From Rhizobium sp. 11515TR (GTDB lineage: Bacteria > Pseudomonadota > Alphaproteobacteria > Rhizobiales > Rhizobiaceae), in the NCBI RefSeq assembly GCF_002277895.1, contig NZ_CP023000.1, positions 1,178,001-1,242,000 of the forward strand: 64,000 nucleotides of DNA, given 5' to 3'. Under the pieces are notes generated by a model. It saw only the letters and a program-made list of their open reading frames with translations. It had not been told where the DNA came from and ran no database searches. The position numbers and the translations under genes were made by a program. This document shows, piece by piece, positions 35,969 through 43,636 of this stretch. Numbering within the stretch: position 1 is the stretch's first letter; each line of letters starts with the position of its first letter.

Positions 35969-36736
35969 TCAGAGTTTATAGCCGCCGCTTGCTTCAATCG
36001 TCTGGCCCGTCACCCAATGACCGTCATCAGAAGCCAGGAACGCAACGACGGCGGCGATTTCGGAAGGCTCGCCAAAACGTCCCAACGCGATTTCGGCCTC
36101 GACCGCCTTGACGAGTTCGGGGTTCTCCCGGATGGCGGCGTTCACGTCCGTTCGTGTGTAGCCGGGCGCTACGGCGTTCGCAGTAATTCCGCGCGGCCCG
36201 AGCTCGGCCGCGAGCGCATGGGTCAGGTTGTTGATCGCCGCTTTGGCCATCGAGTAGACGGGCGCGGCGGTCACGGGCTTCGTGGCGGCAGCGGAAGAGA
36301 TGTTGATGATGCATCCACCATCGGCGAGACGATCCAGAGCCGCCTGAACGATGAAGAAGGGTGCGCGGGCGTAGACCGCGATCAAGGTGTCCCAACTGTC
36401 CGGCGTCGCGTCCTTGAAGCCAACCCAGCCGGAGTTGCCGGCGTTGTTGACCAGAATGTCGAGAGCTTTGCTTCCGTTCCGCTTAGTGAACTCGTCGTCG
36501 AGTCTCTTGAACAAGGTCGGGACGGTCGCCGGGTCAACGAGGTCCGCGTGGATCGCAAACGCAGTGCCTCCAGCGCTCTCGATGGCCGCCACCGTCTCGT
36601 CTGCGCCAGATTTGGAGGCGTTGTAGGTCAGCGCGACCGTCGCGCCATCCTTTGCAAGACGTTCGGCGATGGCGCGGCCAATGCCCCGCGATGCCCCGGT
36701 AACGAGAGCGGTTTTTCCTTTAAGAGGTTGTGCCAT
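35969..36736 (-). CDS. SDR family oxidoreductase
   Basis: Classical short-chain dehydrogenase/reductase, 255 residues from ATG 36736 (GAAGGAAG before it). The cofactor motif TGASRGIG is at about 12-19, NNAG follows, and the Ser, YSMAK (Tyr/Lys) catalytic set is present in INISSAAATKPVTAAPVYSMAK. The C-terminus ends GQTIEASGGYKL. Quinone or keto-group reductions are typical. Part of a minus-strand row of four Rossmann proteins. Confidence 0.92.
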   Translation of the reverse strand: MAQPLKGKTALVTGASRGIGRAIAERLAKDGATVALTYNASKSGADETVAAIESAGGTAFAIHADLVDPATVPTLFKRLDDEFTKRNGSKALDILVNNAGNSGWVGFKDATPDSWDTLIAVYARAPFFIVQAALDRLADGGCIINISSAAATKPVTAAPVYSMAKAAINNLTHALAAELGPRGITANAVAPGYTRTDVNAAIRENPELVKAVEAEIALGRFGEPSEIAAVVAFLASDDGHWVTGQTIEASGGYKL

Positions 36737-36800
36737 TTCACTTCCTTCGGTGGATGCGTGCGTAATGGGATTACTGGAGTGACCGGTGAGGCTTGGCGCG

Positions 36801-37535
36801 TCAGAGTTGGGCGAGGCCACCATCAACGGCGACTTCGCTCGCGGTCATGAAGCTGCTGTCCGGCGACGCGAGAAAGGCAGCCACCGCTCCGATCTCCGCC
36901 GGATCGGCCATGCGCTGGAGCGGTGTCATCGCGGCGAAAGCCTTCTGGCCTTCCTCGCCAAGCGCCTCTTTCGCAAGCTCGGTCGCCGTCGCCCCGGGAG
37001 ACAGCACGTTTACGCGGATGCCGGTGCCCTTTAAATCCTCGGCCCATGTCCGCGCGAGATTGCGCACTGCCGCCTTGCTCGCACTATAGGCGCTAAATGC
37101 CGGGGCGCCCGTGGTGCCGGCGCTCGATCCGGTCAGGATGATCGAACCGCCCTGACGCATCAGCGGCAGCGCCTTCTGGACCGTGAAGATCGTGCCTTTC
37201 ACATTGGTGTCGAAAATTTCGTCAATATGTTCGGCAGTGATCTTGCCGAGCGGAAGCGGGCTGCCCGCCCCGGCATTAGCGAAGACGATGTCGAGGGTTC
37301 CGCGCTCCGCCTTTACCGCCGCATAGAGCCGATCCAGATCGGCTTCATCGGAAACCGAGCCCTTCACCGCGCGGGCATTCGGCCCGAGATCGGCCACGGC
37401 GGCATCGAGCGCTTCCTGCCGGCGGCCGAAAATGAACACGAAGGCGCCTTCCTCGATGAACCGCTTTGCTGCGGCGAGGCCGATGCCGGTCGCGCCACCC
37501 GTAATGACTGCAATCTTACCCTCAAGCTTTCCCAT
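36801..37535 (-). CDS. SDR family oxidoreductase (second)
   Basis: 244-residue classical SDR with TGGATGIG at 12-19, NAG, and the catalytic Ser plus YSASK in TGSSAGTTGAPAFSAYSASK. It ends SEVAVDGGLAQL, usual for the family. It is divergent from the TetR regulator gene across three tandem palindromes and is the most probable direct target of that repressor. Confidence 0.92.
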   Translation of the reverse strand: MGKLEGKIAVITGGATGIGLAAAKRFIEEGAFVFIFGRRQEALDAAVADLGPNARAVKGSVSDEADLDRLYAAVKAERGTLDIVFANAGAGSPLPLGKITAEHIDEIFDTNVKGTIFTVQKALPLMRQGGSIILTGSSAGTTGAPAFSAYSASKAAVRNLARTWAEDLKGTGIRVNVLSPGATATELAKEALGEEGQKAFAAMTPLQRMADPAEIGAVAAFLASPDSSFMTASEVAVDGGLAQL

Positions 37536-37599
37536 GACGTCTCCTTCCGTCCTGTCGGACAGCGCCTGTTGTCATTTGCGCCCACGGACGCTATCTAGT

Positions 37600-37657
37600 G
37601 GATCACTGATCCGATTCACAAATGGATCGCCGATCCACATATATGGATCACTGATCC
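37600..37657. promoter_or_regulatory. Three tandem 13-base palindromes, probable TetR operators
   Basis: GGATCACTGATCC at 37600-37612, GGATCGCCGATCC at 37624-37636 and GGATCACTGATCC at 37645-37657. Start-to-start spacing is 24 and 21 bases, about two helical turns, so bound dimers would lie on nearly the same face. The array fills the 139-base gap between the divergent SDR and TetR genes and reaches to 17 bases before the TetR start. Confidence 0.8.
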
Positions 37658-37674
37658 ATTTAGCAAGGTACTCC

Positions 37675-38253
37675 ATGCGAGCCGACGCAGAAAAAAATCG
37701 CAGCCAAATTCTCACCGTCGCGCGTGACGTTGTCGCCGAGCATGGTGTGGACGCGTCGATGCGTGACATTGCCCGCCGGGCCGGCGTCGGCTTGGCCACG
37801 CTGCTCCGTCATTTCCCGACGCGGGAGGCGTTGTTCGAAGCGCTGCTGTGTACCCATCTGGACGCACTGACGCAGAGGGCAGCCGAACTCGAACGGTCGA
37901 CTTCGGCTGACGAAGCACTTCTCTCCTGGTTTCGAGAATTGGTGGAATTCACCCAAAGCTCTAGGGGCGTTGTCGCCATGATGGCGGCCGCTCACACGAA
38001 CCCCGACTCCGCTCTTTATGCTTCGTGCGCGGCTGTGCACGCGGCAGGCGCGCGACTACTGCTGCGCGCCCAGGCGGAGGGAACGGCGCGCGCCGATATG
38101 AATGGGGACGACCTGTTCGCCCTGATAACGGCTCTCGGCTGGGCGGTCGATCAACCCTCATTCGCGCCGCGGGCGGATCATCTCGTTCACCTCGTGACGA
38201 GCGCCCTTCTGACAGATTGGCCTCGCAACGATGTCAAGAAGGTAACGGGTTGA
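37675..38253 (+). CDS. TetR family transcriptional regulator
   Basis: 192-residue repressor. The HTH is at about residues 27-50 (SMRDIARRAGVGLATLLRHF), followed by an all-helical ligand domain (DALTQRAAELER, ITALGWAVDQPSFAPRADHL). The start is the ATG at 37675; upstream in-frame codons lie in the operator region and are shadow of the opposite gene. It very likely represses itself and the divergent SDR by binding the three palindromes. Confidence 0.92.
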   Translation: MRADAEKNRSQILTVARDVVAEHGVDASMRDIARRAGVGLATLLRHFPTREALFEALLCTHLDALTQRAAELERSTSADEALLSWFRELVEFTQSSRGVVAMMAAAHTNPDSALYASCAAVHAAGARLLLRAQAEGTARADMNGDDLFALITALGWAVDQPSFAPRADHLVHLVTSALLTDWPRNDVKKVTG

Positions 38254-38578
38254 ATAAGGTCTGCGCATTTTTCCTGGAATTGCTTTGGGCAACGAAACGG
38301 ACTGCGCCGCTGTCCGCGCGCAAAGCTGCGCCTGTGGTTGCGGAAGCCTGAAGCAGCTGCCCAAATGCCATGAATGCGGCCGCCAACCCGCATAATTTCT
38401 AGTGATCGGAAGGGGAGCGGACGTCTGCACCGCTCCAGACGGCAAAGGCCCGATAATACTTGCGGAAGGATTGCTTTCGCGTCGCGCTAGAAAAACTGCC
38501 TTTGGATCTTCAGGTTTCGACACGATCATTTCCGCGACGGGACTGGTGCCCGGTAACGCCAATTTTCGGAGCGAGCAA
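38254..38578. other. Intergenic region of 325 bases upstream of binding protein 1
   Basis: No gene supported on either strand. The part around 38390-38405 contains ATAATTTCTA followed two bases later by GAT; the same pattern occurs at 62798-62812 in front of the last DszA-type gene. This could be a shared regulatory site for the sulfur island. Confidence 0.35.
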
Positions 38579-40180
38579 ATGTCGATCAATCGCCGCCACT
38601 TCAACCAATTGCTACTCCTTGGAGGCGCAGGTCTTGCCTTGGGAGGCGTCCCGTCATGGGCAAGCGCGGCGGAAACGCCGGTGAGCGGCGGAACCCTGAA
38701 TTGGGCCTATTATCCCGATCCGACGGCGCTGATTGCGATCAACACGTCCTCCGGCACGGGCCAGGCGATCGGACCGAAGGTCAACGAGGGACTGCTCGAT
38801 TTCGATTACGATCTCAACCCGAAGCCGCTTCTAGCGACATCATGGTCGGCAAGCGATGATGGTCTGCGCTACACCTTCGCGCTTCGCAAGGGCGTCAAAT
38901 GGCACGACGGCAAGGACTTTACCTCCGAGGATGTAAAGTTCACCATCTTTCGCTTAAAGGAGGCGCACCCGCGCGGGCGCATTACGTTCCAGAACGTGAC
39001 ATCGATCGAAACGCCTGATCCGCTTACGGCCGTCATCGTTCTGTCCAAGCCGGCTCCCTATCTGATCTCCGCGCTCGGCAGTTCGGAATCACCGATCGTG
39101 CCGAAGCATATCTACGAGACCTTCAAGCCGACCGAACAGCCGACGCTTGCACAGACGATCGGCACCGGTCCTTTCATCCTCAAGGAATGGGTGCCGGGCA
39201 GCCATCTGATCTTCGATCGTAACCCGAATTATTGGGACGCGCCGAAACCCTATCTCGACCGCGTCGTCCTGCGCGTCATTCTCGATCCCGCGGCAAGGGC
39301 TGCGGCTTTGGAGACGGGAGAGATCGATATCGGCGCGAATCCCGTGCCGCTATCGGATATCGAGCGCTTGAAGTCCAATGCGAACCTCGTCGTCGATACC
39401 ACGACCTACGCCTATTCCGGGCCGCAGCAGCAGCTGTTCTTCAATTATGAGAACGAGATTCTCGCGAAGAAGGATGTGCGTCTGGCGATCGCGCATGCCA
39501 TCGACCTGCAGAAGCTCGTGGATGTCGCCCTGTTCGGCTATGCGCGGGTCTCACCGAGCCCGATCAGCACGGCACTGCCGAAATGGTATGATCCGAGCAT
39601 CAAGGCGCGTGAACACGATCCCAAGCTCGCCAATAAGCTGCTCGACGATGCCGGCTATCCGCGCGGTGCCAACGGCACGCGATTCAAGCTGCGGCTTGCC
39701 TATAATTCCTTTCTCCAGCCCTCCTATGCCGACTTCATCAAGCAGTCGCTTGCCGCGGTCGGCATCGATGCCGAGATCCTCAAACTCGATCTCGCCACCT
39801 TCCTGAAGACAGTCTACACGGATCGTGCATGGGATCTGGTCATCGAATCCTTGTCCAACACCTTCGATCCGACCCTTGGCGTACAGCGCGCCTACTGGTC
39901 GAAGAATTTCAAGATCGGCCTGGTGTTCTCCAATGCCAGCCACTATTCAAACCCGGAGGTCGACGCGGTTCTTGAGGCGGCTGCCACCGAGCCGGACGAG
40001 GCCAAGCGCCGGCAGCTCTGGTACAAGTTCCAGCACATCATCCACGACGACGTCGTCTCCGTTGATCTGGTGGCGGCAGGCGCGCAGATCGTTGCCAACA
40101 AGCGGGTGAAGAATTTCGCGCCCGGGGCACAGGGCATCAACAACAGTTTTGGCCAGATATGGCTGAGCCCAAGCGCCTGA
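38579..40180 (+). CDS. Dpp/Opp-type ABC substrate-binding protein 1
   Basis: Periplasmic SBP_bac_5 protein of 533 residues. The start ATG 38579 follows GGAGCGAGCAA and gives a Tat-like signal (NRRHFNQLLLLGGAGLAL, cleavage near ASAAE). Core motifs are GLLDFDYDLNPKPLLATSW, VKWHDGKDFTSEDV, GTGPFILKEW and FDRNPNYWD. It is one of three related binding proteins in this island (others at 43637 and 53283), all with twin-arginine signals. It stands alone here; the permeases are 5 kb away. Given the enzymes around it, the ligand is more likely a sulfur-containing small molecule than a peptide. Confidence 0.9.
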   Translation: MSINRRHFNQLLLLGGAGLALGGVPSWASAAETPVSGGTLNWAYYPDPTALIAINTSSGTGQAIGPKVNEGLLDFDYDLNPKPLLATSWSASDDGLRYTFALRKGVKWHDGKDFTSEDVKFTIFRLKEAHPRGRITFQNVTSIETPDPLTAVIVLSKPAPYLISALGSSESPIVPKHIYETFKPTEQPTLAQTIGTGPFILKEWVPGSHLIFDRNPNYWDAPKPYLDRVVLRVILDPAARAAALETGEIDIGANPVPLSDIERLKSNANLVVDTTTYAYSGPQQQLFFNYENEILAKKDVRLAIAHAIDLQKLVDVALFGYARVSPSPISTALPKWYDPSIKAREHDPKLANKLLDDAGYPRGANGTRFKLRLAYNSFLQPSYADFIKQSLAAVGIDAEILKLDLATFLKTVYTDRAWDLVIESLSNTFDPTLGVQRAYWSKNFKIGLVFSNASHYSNPEVDAVLEAAATEPDEAKRRQLWYKFQHIIHDDVVSVDLVAAGAQIVANKRVKNFAPGAQGINNSFGQIWLSPSA

Positions 40181-40220
40181 ACAGGGTAGCAGGCAGGGCT
40201 GTTTGTGAACGGGAGCCGAC

Positions 40221-41369
40221 TTATCCAAGCCGGCTCAATGCATTCCTCGCCGCGATCGTGCGGATCATATGGCTTTGCGGCGCGTGCGAGCGGGCGGTGA
40301 TCGCATCGCGATGATGGCGTTCGAGCTGGAAGTCGCGATTGAGGCCGGGATTGCCGGCGAGCTCCAGCGCAAGGCTGGTGACCGCGACGGCATTGTCGAT
40401 GACGACATGGCGAACATGCATGCCGTCCATGCCGACCGGTCTTCCGGCATCGACATCCTCTCCAAGCGAGCGCAGTAGCCGGGCGTTCGTTGCAAGTCGA
40501 ACCTCTATCTCGCCCAAGCCATCCTGGATGCGCGGTACCGTCGCGATCGGAGTACCAAGGCTCGCGGGCGTGTGGCTGCTGGCGAAGGCGAGAACGCGGT
40601 CGCGGGCAGCGCTGGCCACGCCGTGATAGACCGCACCGAGCAAGCCAAAGAAGAAGGCGGCGGCGTGTTCGTTGCGCCGGATCGGTTCCGTCGCGGGCTG
40701 TGACTCGATGATATCGTCAATCGGGATCGATACCTCCTCGAGAATGATGTCGTCGCTAGCCGTGGCGTGCATGCCGGCCGCGTTCCAGCTCTTCTCGATC
40801 CGAAAGCCGGCGGCATCGGTCGGCACCAGAAATGAGGCAAGGCGCGGTTCCTTCTCGTCCGTGACTGCAAGAAGCGACACCCATTTCAGCACGGGAATGC
40901 CGGTGACGTAGCTCTTATGGCCGGAAATGCGCCAGCGATCGCCGTCGCGGCGCGCAATGGTTTCCGGCAGGGCACCATGGGCGGGCGAACCGATGCGCGG
41001 TTCGGCCTGCGCGTTGTTGATCAGCGCCACTCCCTGCCTGTTTGCCAGAAGCACCCGCTCGGCCAGATGCTGTGGCCATTTGCCGAAGCGGCGAATGGCA
41101 AAATGCGACGTGTAGTGCATGGCGAGCACCAGCGCGGTCGAGGGCTCACCGCGGGCGATCTCGCTGATGACGGCCTGCGCCGAGGTTAGGCCCCCACCGT
41201 GACCGCCATGATCCCGGCCGCTGACGAGGCCGAGCAGGCCGGCATCGAAAAGCCGGTCGAAATTCTCGAAAGGAAAGGCGCCCGTTGCATCATGATGCGC
41301 GGCTGTCCTGGAAAAATCCTCGGCAAGGTTTTTCGCCTTGCCGATCAGATCATCAGTAGTCTCTGTCAT
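40221..41369 (-). CDS. Acyl-CoA dehydrogenase-fold flavoprotein, divergent DszC/SfnC type
   Basis: 382-residue flavoprotein with the acyl-CoA dehydrogenase fold: helical N-terminal domain, the ISGHKSYVTGIPVLKW mid-domain and a helical C-terminus. It aligns loosely with DszC monooxygenases, but the His/Tyr pair of the DszC active site (GHLFGY) is replaced by a stretch reading ALVLAMH. Start ATG 41369; the longer frame to 41600 overlaps the next gene. It is last in a four-gene minus-strand unit with binding protein 2, an SsuD/SfnG-type monooxygenase and a DszB-like desulfinase, 16 bases after the latter. Probably an FMN-dependent oxygenase for a sulfur compound; the substrate is unknown. Confidence 0.78.
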   Translation of the reverse strand: MTETTDDLIGKAKNLAEDFSRTAAHHDATGAFPFENFDRLFDAGLLGLVSGRDHGGHGGGLTSAQAVISEIARGEPSTALVLAMHYTSHFAIRRFGKWPQHLAERVLLANRQGVALINNAQAEPRIGSPAHGALPETIARRDGDRWRISGHKSYVTGIPVLKWVSLLAVTDEKEPRLASFLVPTDAAGFRIEKSWNAAGMHATASDDIILEEVSIPIDDIIESQPATEPIRRNEHAAAFFFGLLGAVYHGVASAARDRVLAFASSHTPASLGTPIATVPRIQDGLGEIEVRLATNARLLRSLGEDVDAGRPVGMDGMHVRHVVIDNAVAVTSLALELAGNPGLNRDFQLERHHRDAITARSHAPQSHMIRTIAARNALSRLG

Positions 41370-41385
41370 TTCGTTACAACGTCGT

Positions 41386-42423
41386 TCAGGCGACGGCGCG
41401 TTCGGCAAAACCGTCGAGATGGCGGCGGTCCACCCACTCGCCAATATCGAAATCGCCGGCCAGGAAGCCGAAGTCGCGCAGGAAGTTCTTGTAGTGTTCG
41501 ACGGCGCCGACGAGTTCCGGTTCCAATCCCAGGCCGAGATGGCGATGGATTTCCGGCCCATTGGCGGCAAGAACCTGCTCCTCTGTCGCTCCGGATTCAC
41601 GCGCCACGAAGCGGCGTGTTTCTTCCGGATGGGCCTCCGCCCAGGCGCTCGCCTTGAAAATCGCCTCGATCAGTTTCCGCACGAGATCGGGACGCTCGTC
41701 GGCCAATAGATCATCGACGGTCAGCACGCGCGGCGAGCCGGAATTGATGCGGATTTTCGGATCGGGATGAAAACCGAATTCGGCAACCTGGACCGCGCCG
41801 ATGAGATTGGCGACGTTGATACCGGCGGTTCCCTTGACGTAGATCGCGTCCACTTCGCCGCGCAGGAGAGCGGCGATCTCCTCGCCGTAGGCCTGTCGGC
41901 GCTTGAGACCGAAGAGCGAAGGCCCTTCCTGGCTTGCGAGCACGGAATCGGTTAGCGCGATTTCGATGATCTCGACATCATTGATGGATAAGCCTTCAAG
42001 CGACAGGGCCGAGATCAATCCCTTGAGCGCCGTGGCACGCATGAAGTCGACGATCCCTTCGGGGCGGCGGGCAATACCGAAGCGGCGACCCTTGAGATCT
42101 CTGGTCGTCTTGATACCGGTTCCCGGCAGCGTGATGATCGCCTGAAACTCGTCCGTCCATGTAATGCCGACAAGGCGCGTGCGACGGCCTTCTGAGCGCG
42201 CGCGAATGGGCGGCACGTTGCCGCCGTGGCGGAAGGACCAATCGAGCGTGTGGTTGAAATGGCTCTGGCGGATGTTGCGATCCGGAGAGTCGATAATAGA
42301 TTTCAGCGTGACGCCTTCGCTGCGAAAGCCGTCTTCGAGATACCCGAGTTGCGCTGCAAGCCCCACAGGGGTCGGAACGGGGCAGCGGGTGTACCAGATT
42401 TCGGAAATGGCATTGCTGGTCAT
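41386..42423 (-). CDS. DszB-like sulfinate desulfinase
   Basis: 345-residue cytoplasmic protein with the periplasmic-binding-protein fold but no signal peptide. It matches DszB (2'-hydroxybiphenyl-2-sulfinate desulfinase): YTRCPVPTP against YSNCPVPNA, and R-HGGNVPPIRARSEGRRTRLVGIT against RFGGEIPPLLSEGLRAPGRT. The DszB catalytic residues C27, H60 and R70 correspond to C14, H55 and R65 here, with the same ten-residue spacing between His and Arg. Such enzymes release sulfite from sulfinates. It would usually be annotated as a nitrate/sulfonate (SsuA-like) binding protein. It starts after AAAGGAACGATC and lies 11 bases behind the SfnG-like gene. Natural sulfinate unknown. Confidence 0.78.
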   Translation of the reverse strand: MTSNAISEIWYTRCPVPTPVGLAAQLGYLEDGFRSEGVTLKSIIDSPDRNIRQSHFNHTLDWSFRHGGNVPPIRARSEGRRTRLVGITWTDEFQAIITLPGTGIKTTRDLKGRRFGIARRPEGIVDFMRATALKGLISALSLEGLSINDVEIIEIALTDSVLASQEGPSLFGLKRRQAYGEEIAALLRGEVDAIYVKGTAGINVANLIGAVQVAEFGFHPDPKIRINSGSPRVLTVDDLLADERPDLVRKLIEAIFKASAWAEAHPEETRRFVARESGATEEQVLAANGPEIHRHLGLGLEPELVGAVEHYKNFLRDFGFLAGDFDIGEWVDRRHLDGFAERAVA

Positions 42424-42434
42424 GATCGTTCCTT

Positions 42435-43613
42435 TCAGTGGCGCAGGCCGGCTTGTTTCATCAGCGGCAGGACCTCGCTGCCGAAGAATTCAAGGTCATC
42501 TCGGAAATCGAAGAAGCTGAGCTGCAAGCCGTCGATGCCGGCCGCCTTCAGCTTGACGAACTGGTCGACCACCTGTTCCGGCGAACCGATGACGCGAATA
42601 TTGCCGCCGATGAAGCGATAGGGATCCTGTGCGTCGCGGCCCTTCCAGGCATGGGCATCGGAATCCAGCGACTGGAAGCCCTTACGGGAACGCTGGTCGG
42701 CATGGGCGACGATCCGGTCGGCGAGTTCCCATGCCTCCTTCTCGGTCGGACGGCAAATGACCATCGGATTGAGCAGGGTGCGCACGCTGCGTCCGACATC
42801 GGCTGCGGCATCCTTCACCTTCTTGCTATGAGCCGGAAGGGAGGCGAGGGCGCTGTCGATGTCAGCACCGGTCGGGCTGGTGATGAAGACGATATCCGAG
42901 TAGCGGCCGGCAAAGGCGATGCCGGCATCCGAACCGGTGGCGTTGACCAGGATCGGGCGGCCGAAATTCGGTTTCGGTGTCACGTAGCCGCCGCCGAGCT
43001 TCCAGCTGCTTTCGCCTTCGAAGGAGTAGTTCTCGTCGTCGCTCCACAGCCGCTGCACGACCTCGAGAAATTCCGCCGCGAGCTCATAGCGCCTGTCATG
43101 CTCGATGCGCTGCCAGCCGAACATTTCGTGCTCGACGGCCCTGTGCCCGGTGACGACGTTGATGCCCCACCGGCCGCCGGTGATATGATCGAGCGTAGCG
43201 CCGAACTTGGCAAGGTGCAGCGGATGCCATGGCCCGTAAAGAACATGCATGGTGGAGATGAGCATGATCTTCTTGGTGAGGCCGGCAAGTGCTGCGGTCG
43301 AGACAAAGCTGTCGAGTGCGTGACCGTCGAAGACGCCGCCATAGCCGCCCTTGGGAAGCCATTGCGACAGGGCGAACACCAGATCGAAACCTAGTTCCTC
43401 CGCGCGCAGCGTCAGCGCCTTGTTGTAGTCGAAGCGCCAGTCGGTCGAGCGTTCCAGCGTCGACTGAGTCCAACCGCCGGCCTGGATCGGCAGGAAGAGG
43501 CCGAGCAGAACGGGTTGTTTCAGTGCCTGTGACAGCGGGCTATCTGGAAAATCGGTCGGCGCAGCGAATTTCGGCAGGCCCACGATAGAGCCGGGACGAT
43601 GCTGGATGGACAT
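42435..43613 (-). CDS. FMNH2-dependent monooxygenase, SsuD/SfnG type (LLM class)
   Basis: 392-residue bacterial-luciferase-fold enzyme. The start ATG 43613 follows AAGGAAACGCC; the longer frame is shadow. Signature pieces are ERSTDWRFDYN near the N-terminus, GPWHPLHLAKFGATLDHITG, GGRWGINVVTG and the closing FFGSEVLPLMKQAGLR. These fit dimethylsulfone monooxygenase SfnG, alkanesulfonate monooxygenase SsuD and the related RutA. It needs reduced FMN from a separate reductase. In the unit with a DszB-like desulfinase it probably cleaves a C-S bond to give a sulfinate or sulfite. Confidence 0.85.
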   Translation of the reverse strand: MSIQHRPGSIVGLPKFAAPTDFPDSPLSQALKQPVLLGLFLPIQAGGWTQSTLERSTDWRFDYNKALTLRAEELGFDLVFALSQWLPKGGYGGVFDGHALDSFVSTAALAGLTKKIMLISTMHVLYGPWHPLHLAKFGATLDHITGGRWGINVVTGHRAVEHEMFGWQRIEHDRRYELAAEFLEVVQRLWSDDENYSFEGESSWKLGGGYVTPKPNFGRPILVNATGSDAGIAFAGRYSDIVFITSPTGADIDSALASLPAHSKKVKDAAADVGRSVRTLLNPMVICRPTEKEAWELADRIVAHADQRSRKGFQSLDSDAHAWKGRDAQDPYRFIGGNIRVIGSPEQVVDQFVKLKAAGIDGLQLSFFDFRDDLEFFGSEVLPLMKQAGLRH

Positions 43614-43636
43614 GGCGTTTCCTTGCTTTTGGTGCT

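Noticed and set aside
38158..38604. Minus-strand frame of 148 codons before binding protein 1
   Set aside because: Overlaps the TetR 3' end and the binding protein signal sequence in antisense; no recognisable residues.
41386..42423. Nitrate/sulfonate ABC binding protein (SsuA-like)
   Set aside because: No signal peptide, no SsuB/SsuC genes next to it, and conserved DszB catalytic residues.
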